Shown here one piece after another: positions 56,615-64,000 of a stretch of DNA of 64,000 bases. The notes under the pieces are model-generated. The model ran no database searches. It was given only the letters and a program-made list of their open reading frames with translations, and was not told the DNA's origin. Source of the DNA: Opitutaceae bacterium (GTDB lineage: Bacteria > Verrucomicrobiota > Verrucomicrobiia > Opitutales > Opitutaceae); NCBI GenBank assembly GCA_028280945.1, contig JANQKV010000001.1:1-64000 (forward strand), in the 5' to 3' direction. Both the position numbers and the translations under genes were made by a program. Each line of letters starts with the position of its first letter. Position 1 is the stretch's first letter.

Positions 56615-58117
56615 TCAGTCTTGGTTCGCCTTTTTCGCCTCGTCGCGGAGGACTTCCTCGGAGAGCGGATGGTCCTCGAAAAGCTTGTCGAGTGGTTGGC
56701 TCAGCACTTCAGACCGGCAGAACTCTTCGGTGGCATCGTTGAAAATACTGAGCACGGGGTCGCGGAAACCGTTGAGGGGGCCGCCGATGTCGATGCCAAA
56801 CGCATCATCGCCGTTTTTGAAGTGGGCCAGGGTGGTGCGTCCCAGGGGGCGGGCGGGCAGGTAGCTTTGATCAACCGATGCCTTGCCTTTGGGGGCTGGA
56901 ATGGGGGTCAACATTCGCGTGTGCACCAGCCGGTGGAGACACTCGTTCAGAATCTGGTCGGGCACCCCCAGGATGTTGCCGAGTTGGGTTGCCGTAGGCG
57001 GCGGCGCGCAGGCGTGAAAACGACGGCAAACCGCCAGGAGCACGGCCAGTGACAGGCGCTCCCGCATGTTTTCCGCCAGATTGTTCCACGCCGCCCGGGA
57101 ATTGCGGAAGCGGACGTTTTGGATCGCGTAGGAAACCTGTCCGCCCAGCAGCACGAGCAGCCAAAAAACGTAGAGTCCGAACATCAACACCACGGGAATC
57201 GCGAGGGAACCATAGAGGGCCTTTTGGCGCAGCACCCAGCTGATGTAGAGGAAGGCCAGTTGATTGTTGGCCCACAGCAGCAGGGCGACCAGGAATGCGC
57301 CGATTCCGGCCGGCACCCAGTTCACGTGGGTGTTGGGAATCGCCCGGTAAAAGAGGGTGAGAATTCCCACCAACAGGGCGAAACCGCCCAACGGCAAAAA
57401 GAAGCCAATGACGTTCGCGAGTTGCTCGCCGAAGGGCATGACCTGGGCAAAGGTATCGAGCAATGCGTTCGCCGACAGCCCGGTGACTGAGGCGAACAGG
57501 GCGAAGGGCCCCAGCGACATCACTGCCCAGTAAAAGACGATCCGCATGATCCAGGGACGACCCTGGCGCACCCCCCAAATCTCATTAAACGCGGTTTCGA
57601 TCGTCGTGAAGAGCTGGAGTACGATGATGATCAGGACGATTGCACCGACTGCGCCGACGGTGCCATTGCGGGCACTCGCCACAAAGGTATCGATCATCGA
57701 AAGCAGTTGCGGGTCGAATTCGATCGAAGACGTGAGCTCCCGTTCGGCGGCTGCGGCAGATGAGCTGCCCGTCTCCGCATCGACTTCATCGAGTTGGGTG
57801 AGTTGGGGAGCCACAAACACCAGCACACGGTTGAGGGTGTTGGTCGCCAGATTGGGATCTTCCTGGTCAACCAGAAAACCGGCGATCATCACCCCCAGTG
57901 CGACAATCGGCCCCAGGCCAATCAGGGAGCTGAAACTGAGGGCGGCCGCCCGACTGGCCGCGCGATTTTCCTCCAAACCACCCCGCGTAATCGAGATCAC
58001 GCGAAGCATGGCGTGCAGTTTCCCCCGCATTCCGCCAAGCGCCAGGGATTCCACAGACCAGATGTCGACTTTGAACAATCTTTGCAGCGATTGAAACTGT
58101 TGGCGAAGCCAGGTCAT
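56615..58117 (-). CDS. YihY/BrkB-family membrane protein
   Basis: 500 residues. The first 400 or so contain about six membrane segments with the family marks AALSFSSLIGLGPIVALG, FNEIWGVRQGRPW and LFGLYVFWLLVLLGGQVSY. A C-terminal winged-helix-like extension (about 365-500) fits the longer BrkB-type members (AVCRRFHACAPPPTATQLGN). Once annotated as RNase BN, the family is now regarded as a membrane protein of unclear function. It lies between the PpiD-like gene and a GYF-domain gene, all on the minus strand. Confidence 0.9.
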   Translation of the reverse strand: MTWLRQQFQSLQRLFKVDIWSVESLALGGMRGKLHAMLRVISITRGGLEENRAASRAAALSFSSLIGLGPIVALGVMIAGFLVDQEDPNLATNTLNRVLVFVAPQLTQLDEVDAETGSSSAAAAERELTSSIEFDPQLLSMIDTFVASARNGTVGAVGAIVLIIIVLQLFTTIETAFNEIWGVRQGRPWIMRIVFYWAVMSLGPFALFASVTGLSANALLDTFAQVMPFGEQLANVIGFFLPLGGFALLVGILTLFYRAIPNTHVNWVPAGIGAFLVALLLWANNQLAFLYISWVLRQKALYGSLAIPVVLMFGLYVFWLLVLLGGQVSYAIQNVRFRNSRAAWNNLAENMRERLSLAVLLAVCRRFHACAPPPTATQLGNILGVPDQILNECLHRLVHTRMLTPIPAPKGKASVDQSYLPARPLGRTTLAHFKNGDDAFGIDIGGPLNGFRDPVLSIFNDATEEFCRSEVLSQPLDKLFEDHPLSEEVLRDEAKKANQD

Positions 58118-58152
58118 TGCTCAGCGCAGAAAGAGGGCGGGAGCGGAAGTGC

Positions 58153-58905
58153 TCACGAGGTGAGCACCGCGTAAGCGAAGTAGCCCATGCCCCCCAAGGC
58201 CAAGACTGTCGTCAGAATGACGGCCGCAAGATTCGTGAAGACCGTGGAAAAATAAACCCCGACCGAACCGATGACGGCAGCGAGCGCGGTGGTGGCATCA
58301 CCCTGAGTGTAGAAATATACGCCAAGAAAACCGGCCCCGAGAGCGGCGCGAAACCGCACGAACGGATATATGCCCACTGCCTGCAGGAGCAGCACCAGGC
58401 AAATGAACATGTCGATCGCTCCAAGCACCGCGAAAGGTTGTTTGAGCAATTTCTGATAGTTTCCCGCCACGATCGTATCAATGGACGGAGCAAGCAGAGC
58501 GGCGCCACTGATAAAGACCGAGATCGTGCAGCAATACATGCCAAGATTGGCGGCGCGCGCGAGGTCTTCGGTGGCGTCCTTCTTGTCCTTGGTGTCTTCC
58601 GTCCGGCCTTCGGCCGCGGCGAGCATGTCGCCGACTTCGATGGGCGGCACACTTTCCTCGCTGCGGTTGAGCGACGGGATGTCATCCTTGCTCTTGAGCG
58701 AGAGCTTTTTTTTCTCGGGGAAAAGCTGGGCTTTCAATTCGGCATTGGCGCCAACCGACACCCATTCCTCGGCTTCGGGATCATAATAAACGGTCTCGTT
58801 CGTGACTTGGCCGTTTTCCGCCAGCGACGAGAGCTGTTCGAGGTTGAATGGACCTCGGGCTTCGGTGTCGGACTCGTTGCGGATGTAGAACTCCTGCGGG
58901 GCCAT
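58153..58905 (-). CDS. GYF_2-domain membrane protein
   Basis: 250 residues from the ATG at 58905. The first 65 residues form a GYF_2 (DUF4339-like) domain: FYIRNESDTEARGPFNLEQL and WVSVGANAELKAQ, a small peptide-binding fold. A charged Lys/Asp/Glu linker (about 65-115) leads to about four or five membrane segments. The function is unknown; such proteins are common in Verrucomicrobia. The stop sits inside a perfect 8-bp stem with a 3-base loop (58149-58167) that lacks a T-run. Confidence 0.85.
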   Translation of the reverse strand: MAPQEFYIRNESDTEARGPFNLEQLSSLAENGQVTNETVYYDPEAEEWVSVGANAELKAQLFPEKKKLSLKSKDDIPSLNRSEESVPPIEVGDMLAAAEGRTEDTKDKKDATEDLARAANLGMYCCTISVFISGAALLAPSIDTIVAGNYQKLLKQPFAVLGAIDMFICLVLLLQAVGIYPFVRFRAALGAGFLGVYFYTQGDATTALAAVIGSVGVYFSTVFTNLAAVILTTVLALGGMGYFAYAVLTS

Positions 58906-58971
58906 TTGCGGCAAAGTGCCCTTCGGTCGGCAGGCCCGCAAGGCTCTTTTAAATGCCCAAACGCCCCGTGT

Positions 58972-60735
58972 TCACATGCGCTCAAGGGTGCGCAGACCCA
59001 ACAGTCCGAGCCCGGTTTCGAGCAGCAACAGCGTTCGGGCGCAGAGGCGTAATCGGCGCTCCCGGATCGCCGGATCTTCGACTGAAACTTTGTCGGCTGT
59101 GTAGAACGCGCTGAATTCGCCCGCGAGCTCATACAGGTAGAGGCACAAGACATGGGGTCGCAACGGTCCGACTGCGCCGGACAGTGCCTCAGGGAACTTG
59201 GCCAGTTTGCGCGCCAGGGCGATCTCGGTGGAGGTTTCCAGACCTGAAGCCTCCGCTCCACCGGTTGAAGCGGCCGGATCGCGATCGAGTTTCCGGAAAA
59301 TCGATCGGATCCGCGCAATGGCGTAGAGCAGATAGGCCGCGGTATTGCCTTCGAGGGAAATCATCTTGTCCCACGAGAAAACGTAGTCGGTGGAACGGTT
59401 TTGGCAGAGGTCGGCGTATTGCACCGATCCCACGCCCACCACGGCGGCGATCTCGGCCTGCTCGGCAGCGGAGAGATCGGCGCTCTTTTCCGCGACAAGG
59501 CGGGCGGCCCGTTCGGTCGCTTCGGCGAGCAACTCGCGCAGTTTGATGTTCTCGCCGGAACGGGTTTTCAGCGGCTTGTTGTTTTCACCCAACACGGTGC
59601 CAAACGACGTATGCTCCATCCGCGGCACGGCGCGGTTGGTTTGGGTAAACCACTTTTCCGTCGTCAGAAACAGTTGTTGGCAGTGATCGCTTTGGCGGGA
59701 ATCGATCACGTAAATCACCGCGTCGGCGTCGAAATGCTCGCGGCGATAGAGCAGGGTGGCGAGATCGGTGGAGGCATAATTTGCCGCCCCGTCGCTTTTG
59801 CGAATCAGGAATGGCTGCTTCTTGAATTTGGGATGCTCCGGGTGGAAGACGACCAACGCTCCCTGGCTTTCCCGGGCGAGGCCCGCCGCAGTGAGCTCCT
59901 CGTAAACCTGCCCCACCTTGTCGTTGTAGAAGCTCTCGCCGAGCGTGTAGTCGAACTTGATGCCGAGTTGATCGTATATCTCCTGGAACGCGGTGAGGGA
60001 GACCTCGTTGATGCGGCGCCATATCGCGAGATTCTCCTTATCGCCTGACTGCAACTTCACCAGCTCCTGGCGTGCCTCCGCCAGCACCGATTCGTCCTCG
60101 TCGGCCGCTTGGTTGCCCACTTTGTAGAGACGTTCGAACTCTTCCAAAGGATCGGATTCCAGCGCGGTTGCATCCAACTCACGTTTGTAAGCCCAGATGA
60201 GCTTGCCGAACCCGGTGCCCCAGTCACCGATGTGGTTGTCCCGAATCACCCTGGCCCCGCTGAAATCAAGCAACCGGGAAATCGCTTCGCCGATGACGGC
60301 CGAGCGCAGATGCCCCACGTGCATTTGCTTCGCGGTGTTGGGAGCGCTGTAATCGACAATAAACACCTTTCCCGCTTCCGGCTGGCCGGATTTGGCACCT
60401 TGCCGCAGGGAGTCTTCGTCGGCGAATGCCTCCAGCCATGCCTCCAGGGTGGTGGGTTTCAGCGTAAAATTGAGAAAACCCGGACCGGCAACGGCCACCT
60501 CGCAGGCACCAGTAATACTGGCGGGAAGAGCTCCCACCAACTGCTCGGCCAGTGCCCGGGGATTCTGGCGCGAACGCTTTGCGTAGGGCAGCACTCCGTT
60601 TGCCTGGAAATCGCCGTGCCGCGGGTCTGCCGTACGCACATCCGGTGCAAAAACAGCAGCGTCCCATTCGAGGGAGGCCGCCGCCTCGTCGAGGGCAGCG
60701 GAAATCGCAGGAGCAAAATTAAACGGCACGGACAT
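58972..60735 (-). CDS. argS: Arginine--tRNA ligase
   Basis: 587 residues from the ATG at 60735; a TTG at 60747 would add four. It has the N-terminal Add1 domain, then VDYSAPNTAKQMHVGHLR (HIGH-type motif HVGH), and FSWDKMISLEGNTAAYL and YARIRSIFRK in the helical anticodon domain. It ends LGLLGLRTLERM, the standard ArgRS C-terminus. The KMSKS equivalent is degenerate (SGENIKLRELL), as is normal for many class I ArgRS. It charges tRNA-Arg. The deoA-like gene diverges from it across about 235 bp. Confidence 0.96.
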   Translation of the reverse strand: MSVPFNFAPAISAALDEAAASLEWDAAVFAPDVRTADPRHGDFQANGVLPYAKRSRQNPRALAEQLVGALPASITGACEVAVAGPGFLNFTLKPTTLEAWLEAFADEDSLRQGAKSGQPEAGKVFIVDYSAPNTAKQMHVGHLRSAVIGEAISRLLDFSGARVIRDNHIGDWGTGFGKLIWAYKRELDATALESDPLEEFERLYKVGNQAADEDESVLAEARQELVKLQSGDKENLAIWRRINEVSLTAFQEIYDQLGIKFDYTLGESFYNDKVGQVYEELTAAGLARESQGALVVFHPEHPKFKKQPFLIRKSDGAANYASTDLATLLYRREHFDADAVIYVIDSRQSDHCQQLFLTTEKWFTQTNRAVPRMEHTSFGTVLGENNKPLKTRSGENIKLRELLAEATERAARLVAEKSADLSAAEQAEIAAVVGVGSVQYADLCQNRSTDYVFSWDKMISLEGNTAAYLLYAIARIRSIFRKLDRDPAASTGGAEASGLETSTEIALARKLAKFPEALSGAVGPLRPHVLCLYLYELAGEFSAFYTADKVSVEDPAIRERRLRLCARTLLLLETGLGLLGLRTLERM

Positions 60736-60817
60736 TTTACCACTCAACGGCTCCCGTTAGCCGACCCGCAAGCGCGGATTTAGGGGGTCAAAACGACTCG
60801 ATTGGGTAAAACTAGAT

Positions 60818-60863
60818 GAGGTTAATCTCTTTTTAACCCACTCTTTTGTAGTGAGATAACCTC
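60818..60863. promoter_or_regulatory. Inverted repeat between argS and the thymidine phosphorylase gene
   Basis: GAGGTTAATCTC (60818-60829) and GAGATAACCTC (60853-60863) form an imperfect dyad with one missing base. The spacer is T-rich. It lies in the divergent promoter region, 109 bp before the phosphorylase start and 83 bp before argS. It could be an operator or an RNA hairpin. Confidence 0.4.
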
Positions 60864-60971
60864 AGATTGACGGTATTAGGAGGCATTATTTCAGCTCGAC
60901 AAATGGGGAAGTTTTGTCCTAACCTTGACGGTTTACGGCCAAAACCGGCCCCGCAGATATCACAAGCACTC

Positions 60972-62315
60972 ATGAGCAAACGCACCCTGCCTCCTCGCAG
61001 ATTTATCAAGCCCACGTTCGAATTCCTCATTGAAAAGAAGCGCGACGGTGGCGAGTTCTCCCAGGAAGAGATCCGCTACATCATCGATAGCACCTTGGAT
61101 GGAGACCTGCCCGAGCACCAACTTTCGGCGCTGTTGATGGCCATCTATTTCCAACAGATGTCGGCTCAGGAAACCGCTGAACTGACCGAGGAAATGATGC
61201 TGTCCGGCGAGGTTATAGACCTGTCCCACATTGCGAAACCGAAGATCGACAAATATTCGACCGGTGGCGTGGGCGACAAGACCTCCCTCGTGTTGGTGCC
61301 GCTGGCGATGGCCAGTGGAGTGGTGGTTCCCATGATGTGCGGCACTGAGCACGACCACATTATTTCCACGCTCACCAAACTCGCTGCCGTTCCCGGCTTC
61401 AAAAAAGAGCTCTCGATTGAAGACTTCGTGAAGCAACTCGGCAAAATCGGTGGCGCCATCGTCAAACAGGACGTCGAACTTGCCCCGGCCGACGCCAAAT
61501 TCTACGCGATGCGCAAGTCCACCGGCACCATTCCCAGCTTGCCGCTCATCACCGGTTCCGTGCTTTCCAAAAAACTTGCTGAAGGTTCCGAAGGTCTCGT
61601 CATTGACGTGAAGTGGGGCAACGGCTCCTTCATCAAGGACTTGGAGCAAGCCAAGCAGCTGGCTCGTTCGATGACCCGCGTCGGCCGCTCCATGAAGCGC
61701 CGCTGTGTCGCGCTCGTCACCGACATGAACCAGCCGCTTGGCGACACCGTCGGCACCGGTTTGGAGCTCAAGGAGGCCATCTCATTGCTGAAGGGGGAAG
61801 GCCCTGAGGATCTGCAGGAACTTGTGCTGAAACTCGGCATGGAGATCGTGCGCCTCGCTGGTGTCGCGGGTTCGACCCTTTCCGCCAAGCAGACGGTGCA
61901 GCGTCATCTTACCGACGGTTCCGCCCTCCAAAAACTGAAGGATCTCGTGGATGCCCAAGGCGGCGACACGTCCTACATCGACGACCCAGAGAAATTCCCG
62001 GTGGCGAAGCACATTCGCAAGCTGCCGGCTCCTAAACGCGGCTATGTGCACACCATCAACGCCGCCATGATCGCGCGGGGCGTGCACCTGCTCGGCGCCG
62101 GCCTGACCGGTCGCGGCAAAAAAATCGATTACGCGGTCGGAGTTTCCGAGGTCCGCAAAGTTGGCACGCAAGTGAAACAGGGCGAGCCGTTGATGATGAT
62201 CCACTACAACGACGAAGCGAAGTTGGAGCAGGCCTTGGAATACTTCAAAAACGCCTACCGCCTCGCGCCGAAGCGCCCGACACCGCCGCCGCTGGTGGTC
62301 GAACGCGTGGCGTAA
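60972..62315 (+). CDS. deoA: Thymidine phosphorylase-like protein with altered active-site loop
   Basis: 447 residues from the ATG at 60972; 35 upstream open codons look untranslated. The family order is clear: helical N-domain, KYSTGGVGDKTSL (94-106), PSLPLITGSVLSKKLAEG (thymine-site Ser and Lys) and a C-terminal barrel-sandwich domain (AVGVSEVRKVGTQVKQGEPL). Two usual elements differ. The His of DKHSTGG is Y95, and the phosphate-site loop, normally SGRGLGHTGGT, is CGTEHDHIIST (123-133). The enzyme would cleave thymidine with phosphate, but these changes could alter activity or substrate. The DNA gives an intact frame here. Confidence 0.85.
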   Translation: MSKRTLPPRRFIKPTFEFLIEKKRDGGEFSQEEIRYIIDSTLDGDLPEHQLSALLMAIYFQQMSAQETAELTEEMMLSGEVIDLSHIAKPKIDKYSTGGVGDKTSLVLVPLAMASGVVVPMMCGTEHDHIISTLTKLAAVPGFKKELSIEDFVKQLGKIGGAIVKQDVELAPADAKFYAMRKSTGTIPSLPLITGSVLSKKLAEGSEGLVIDVKWGNGSFIKDLEQAKQLARSMTRVGRSMKRRCVALVTDMNQPLGDTVGTGLELKEAISLLKGEGPEDLQELVLKLGMEIVRLAGVAGSTLSAKQTVQRHLTDGSALQKLKDLVDAQGGDTSYIDDPEKFPVAKHIRKLPAPKRGYVHTINAAMIARGVHLLGAGLTGRGKKIDYAVGVSEVRKVGTQVKQGEPLMMIHYNDEAKLEQALEYFKNAYRLAPKRPTPPPLVVERVA

Positions 62316-62347
62316 GCCGCTTCGTTGTCTCCTTCCAGACTTGCACG

Positions 62348-62373
62348 GGCCGGTGTTCTGCACCGGCCTTTTT
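62348..62373 (+). terminator. Rho-independent terminator after the thymidine phosphorylase gene
   Basis: An 8-bp stem GGCCGGTG/CACCGGCC (62348-62355, 62361-62368), loop TTCTG, then five T. It ends only 8 bp before the next gene's ATG, so that gene needs its own promoter or readthrough. Confidence 0.8.
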
Positions 62374-62381
62374 GTCGACCA

Positions 62382-63599
62382 ATGTCCGAACGCGAAGCAC
62401 CTCCTGCCGTTGATCCATCCGATCGTCCGAAGCCGTGGGCGCAGCTGAAGTTCTTTACCTTTCAGCCGGCGATTTTCCCGCGGATGCTGGGCAAAGTCTC
62501 GGCCGGGGTAAAACCGGGTGATTGGGTGACCGTCTACAACAAAGCGGGGCAGGTTTGCGGCAACGGACTCTACAACCCACGGGCCAAGATCCCGTTGCGT
62601 GTCGTACGGCATGGAACGGATTCCGTTGATGAAAGCTATTGGGAAACAGCGCTGCGACGCGCCGTGGCGTTGCGACGCGGTTTGCTGAAGCTTGACGAAA
62701 CCACCGATGCTTACCGACTGATCAACTCCGACGGGGATGGACTGAGCGGACTCACCATCGATCGTTACGGTAACACGCTGCTTTGTGATGTCATGAGTTT
62801 GGGCATCGCCCAACGGTTGCCCGGTTGGTTGCCATTGCTGCACGAGTTGGCCGGCACGCAGTTTGCCCGCGTGCAGGTCGATCATGACCTGGGTAGTCTG
62901 GAGGGAATTCGTCCCTCGGTCTTCAACGAAACCAACGCTGCAGCGCCGGACAAGGTGAAGATCAGAGAGCACGGGATTCGCTATGAAGTGGACTTTGCCG
63001 AAGGGCACAAAACCGGGTTCTTCTGCGACCAGCGGGAGAATCGGCGCATGCTGGCCCGGTTGACCCGTGATGCCCGGGTGCTCGACCTGTGTTGTTATAC
63101 TTCGGGTTTTGCGCTCAACGCCAAGATTTCCGGTGGGGCCGATGAGGTGACGGCTGTCGATCTGGACGAAACCGCCATCGCGCAGGCCAAGCGCAACGCG
63201 AACCTCAATCGCACCCGGATCAGCTACGTGCACGCCGATGCGTTTGCTTACGCCCGTCAGATGCAGTCGAACGGTGAGCGCTATGATGTGGTCGTTTGCG
63301 ACCCGCCGAAGTTCATCCTCACGCGCGAACCGGCGGGCGCGGCGGAAGGCCGCCGCAAGTATGAGGATCTCAACACCCTTGCCATTTCGTTGGTCAAGCC
63401 GGGTGGGGTGTTCGTGACCTGCTCGTGTTCGGGATTACTTTCGGCCGAGGCCTTCGAAGCGGCCGTCACCAAGGCGGCCCATCGGCTCGACCGCCGCCTG
63501 CAGTTTTTCGAGCGAACCGGTCCCGGTGCGGACCATCCGGTTTACTCCAATGCCCCCGACCAACGTTATCTGAAGGTGCTGTGGGCACGGGTAGTTTGA
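62382..63599 (+). CDS. Class I rRNA large-subunit methyltransferase (RlmI-like)
   Basis: 405 residues from the ATG at 62382, after a terminator hairpin. The N-terminal PUA domain (about 15-90: WVTVYNKAGQVCGNGLYNP) and a middle EEHEA-like domain (YRLINSDGDGLSGLTIDRYG) precede the SAM-dependent methyltransferase fold: VLDLCCYTSGFALNAKISGG and the catalytic-region VVCDPPKF followed by LVTCSCSG-like FVTCSCSG. The PP motif and the late Cys match m5C methyltransferases such as RlmI, which modify 23S rRNA. The exact target base is inferred from family. Confidence 0.9.
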   Translation: MSEREAPPAVDPSDRPKPWAQLKFFTFQPAIFPRMLGKVSAGVKPGDWVTVYNKAGQVCGNGLYNPRAKIPLRVVRHGTDSVDESYWETALRRAVALRRGLLKLDETTDAYRLINSDGDGLSGLTIDRYGNTLLCDVMSLGIAQRLPGWLPLLHELAGTQFARVQVDHDLGSLEGIRPSVFNETNAAAPDKVKIREHGIRYEVDFAEGHKTGFFCDQRENRRMLARLTRDARVLDLCCYTSGFALNAKISGGADEVTAVDLDETAIAQAKRNANLNRTRISYVHADAFAYARQMQSNGERYDVVVCDPPKFILTREPAGAAEGRRKYEDLNTLAISLVKPGGVFVTCSCSGLLSAEAFEAAVTKAAHRLDRRLQFFERTGPGADHPVYSNAPDQRYLKVLWARVV

Positions 63600-63623
63600 G
63601 GGAAGCGGGAAAACTCGCGGGAT

Positions 63624-64000
63624 TTACTCCTTCGCCCGGCCCATGTAGGAGCCATCGGCTGTGCTGATCTGAAGTTTTTCGCCTTCCTTGATGAAGAGCG
63701 GGACTTGCACCACGAGACCGGTCTCCATGGTGGCTGGCTTCTGCACATTACTGGCCGTATCACCCTTGATGCCTTCGGCGCTTTCGGCGACTTCCAACAC
63801 GACGGAGGGCGGCAGATCGATGGTCAGCGGCTTGCCGTCAACGTAGAGAATCTCGACCATGCCGTTGGATGTAAGGTAGTTTTTGGCGTCGCCCACCAAC
63901 TCCGCATTCAGCTCGATCGTCTCGTAGGTCTCAGGGTCCATGAACGCGAACACGTCGCGATCCGCATAACTGAACTCGAGATTCTTCCGCTCGGTCATTA
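63624..64000 (-). CDS. efp: Elongation factor P, N-terminus cut by window edge
   Basis: The last 125 codons or so are inside the window; the first 60 (KOW-like domain with the modified Lys) lie beyond the right edge. What remains is the two OB domains: FAFMDPETYETIELN, LPPSVVLEVAESAEGIKGDTA (key residues P, E, G, D) and the closing KLQISTADGSYMGRAKE. An internal ATG at 63998 is not the true start. EF-P eases peptide-bond formation at polyproline stretches. Confidence 0.95.
   Translation of the reverse strand, partial: MTERKNLEFSYADRDVFAFMDPETYETIELNAELVGDAKNYLTSNGMVEILYVDGKPLTIDLPPSVVLEVAESAEGIKGDTASNVQKPATMETGLVVQVPLFIKEGEKLQISTADGSYMGRAKE

Noticed and set aside
61782-63233. Minus-strand open frame of 483 codons opposite deoA and the methyltransferase
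   Set aside because: It spans two well-supported genes and an intergenic terminator, so it is a shadow.

Overview
The window is GC-rich bacterial chromosome that most resembles the family Opitutaceae or a relative in the phylum Verrucomicrobiota. This placement is inferred from gene content. It rests on a planctomycete-type cytochrome-c/DUF1549/DUF1553 protein beside a DUF1501 protein, several secreted sulfatases, Tat-exported Gfo/Idh/MocA oxidoreductases, TonB-dependent receptors whose mature N-terminus has a 'SLSPFVIEAD' motif, and an NHLP-type RiPP export system. I see no rRNA, tRNA, CRISPR array, intact insertion sequence or prophage.

Layout. 1-4073: a truncated STAS-domain protein and a protein made of three fused TrpX-type substrate-binding domains. 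4074-4817: intergenic, with copy A of a degenerate dispersed repeat. 4818-13859: the most distinctive locus, a RiPP (ribosomal peptide) export cluster. It holds an HlyD-like secretion protein, a C39-peptidase ABC exporter, a second ABC exporter, a precursor with a nitrile-hydratase-type leader and a 19-residue acidic Tyr/Trp core, an FAD-linked oxidase and an unrecognised protein. No lanthionine synthetase, YcaO or radical SAM gene is present. 14028-14860: a composite pseudogene scrap and repeat copy B. 14861-24059: DUF1501 and PSCyt1/DUF1549/DUF1553 genes, a divergent sulfatase, a decayed GMC oxidoreductase and a two-subunit molybdenum hydroxylase (iorAB-like).

24753-37001 looks like a polysaccharide-use locus. 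It has a TonB receptor, an iduronate-2-sulfatase-like enzyme, a GPH-family sugar symporter, a small SurA-N-like exported protein, a parallel beta-helix (lyase-like) protein, a HAD phosphatase, a cytoplasmic GH3 beta-N-acetylhexosaminidase-like enzyme and a LacI-family regulator. A similar imperfect palindrome precedes the TonB receptor and the GH3 gene. The gene set suggests uptake and breakdown of a sulfated, amino-sugar-containing glycan. 37268-43607: a CzcCBA-type divalent metal efflux operon with a small His-rich leader gene. 43921-48470: a siderophore-type TonB receptor, then a Tat-exported oxidoreductase and a secreted sugar-isomerase-fold protein.

48536-64000 is mostly housekeeping: an EEP-family hydrolase, trpA overlapping a GGDEF response regulator, a lipid kinase, miaA, a TolC-like protein, a PpiD-like chaperone, a BrkB-like membrane protein, a GYF-domain membrane protein, argS, a thymidine phosphorylase with an altered active-site loop, an RlmI-like methyltransferase and the 3' part of efp.

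All assignments come from reading the sequence. No homology search was run, so family names are recognition from motifs and length, and substrate claims are inference.
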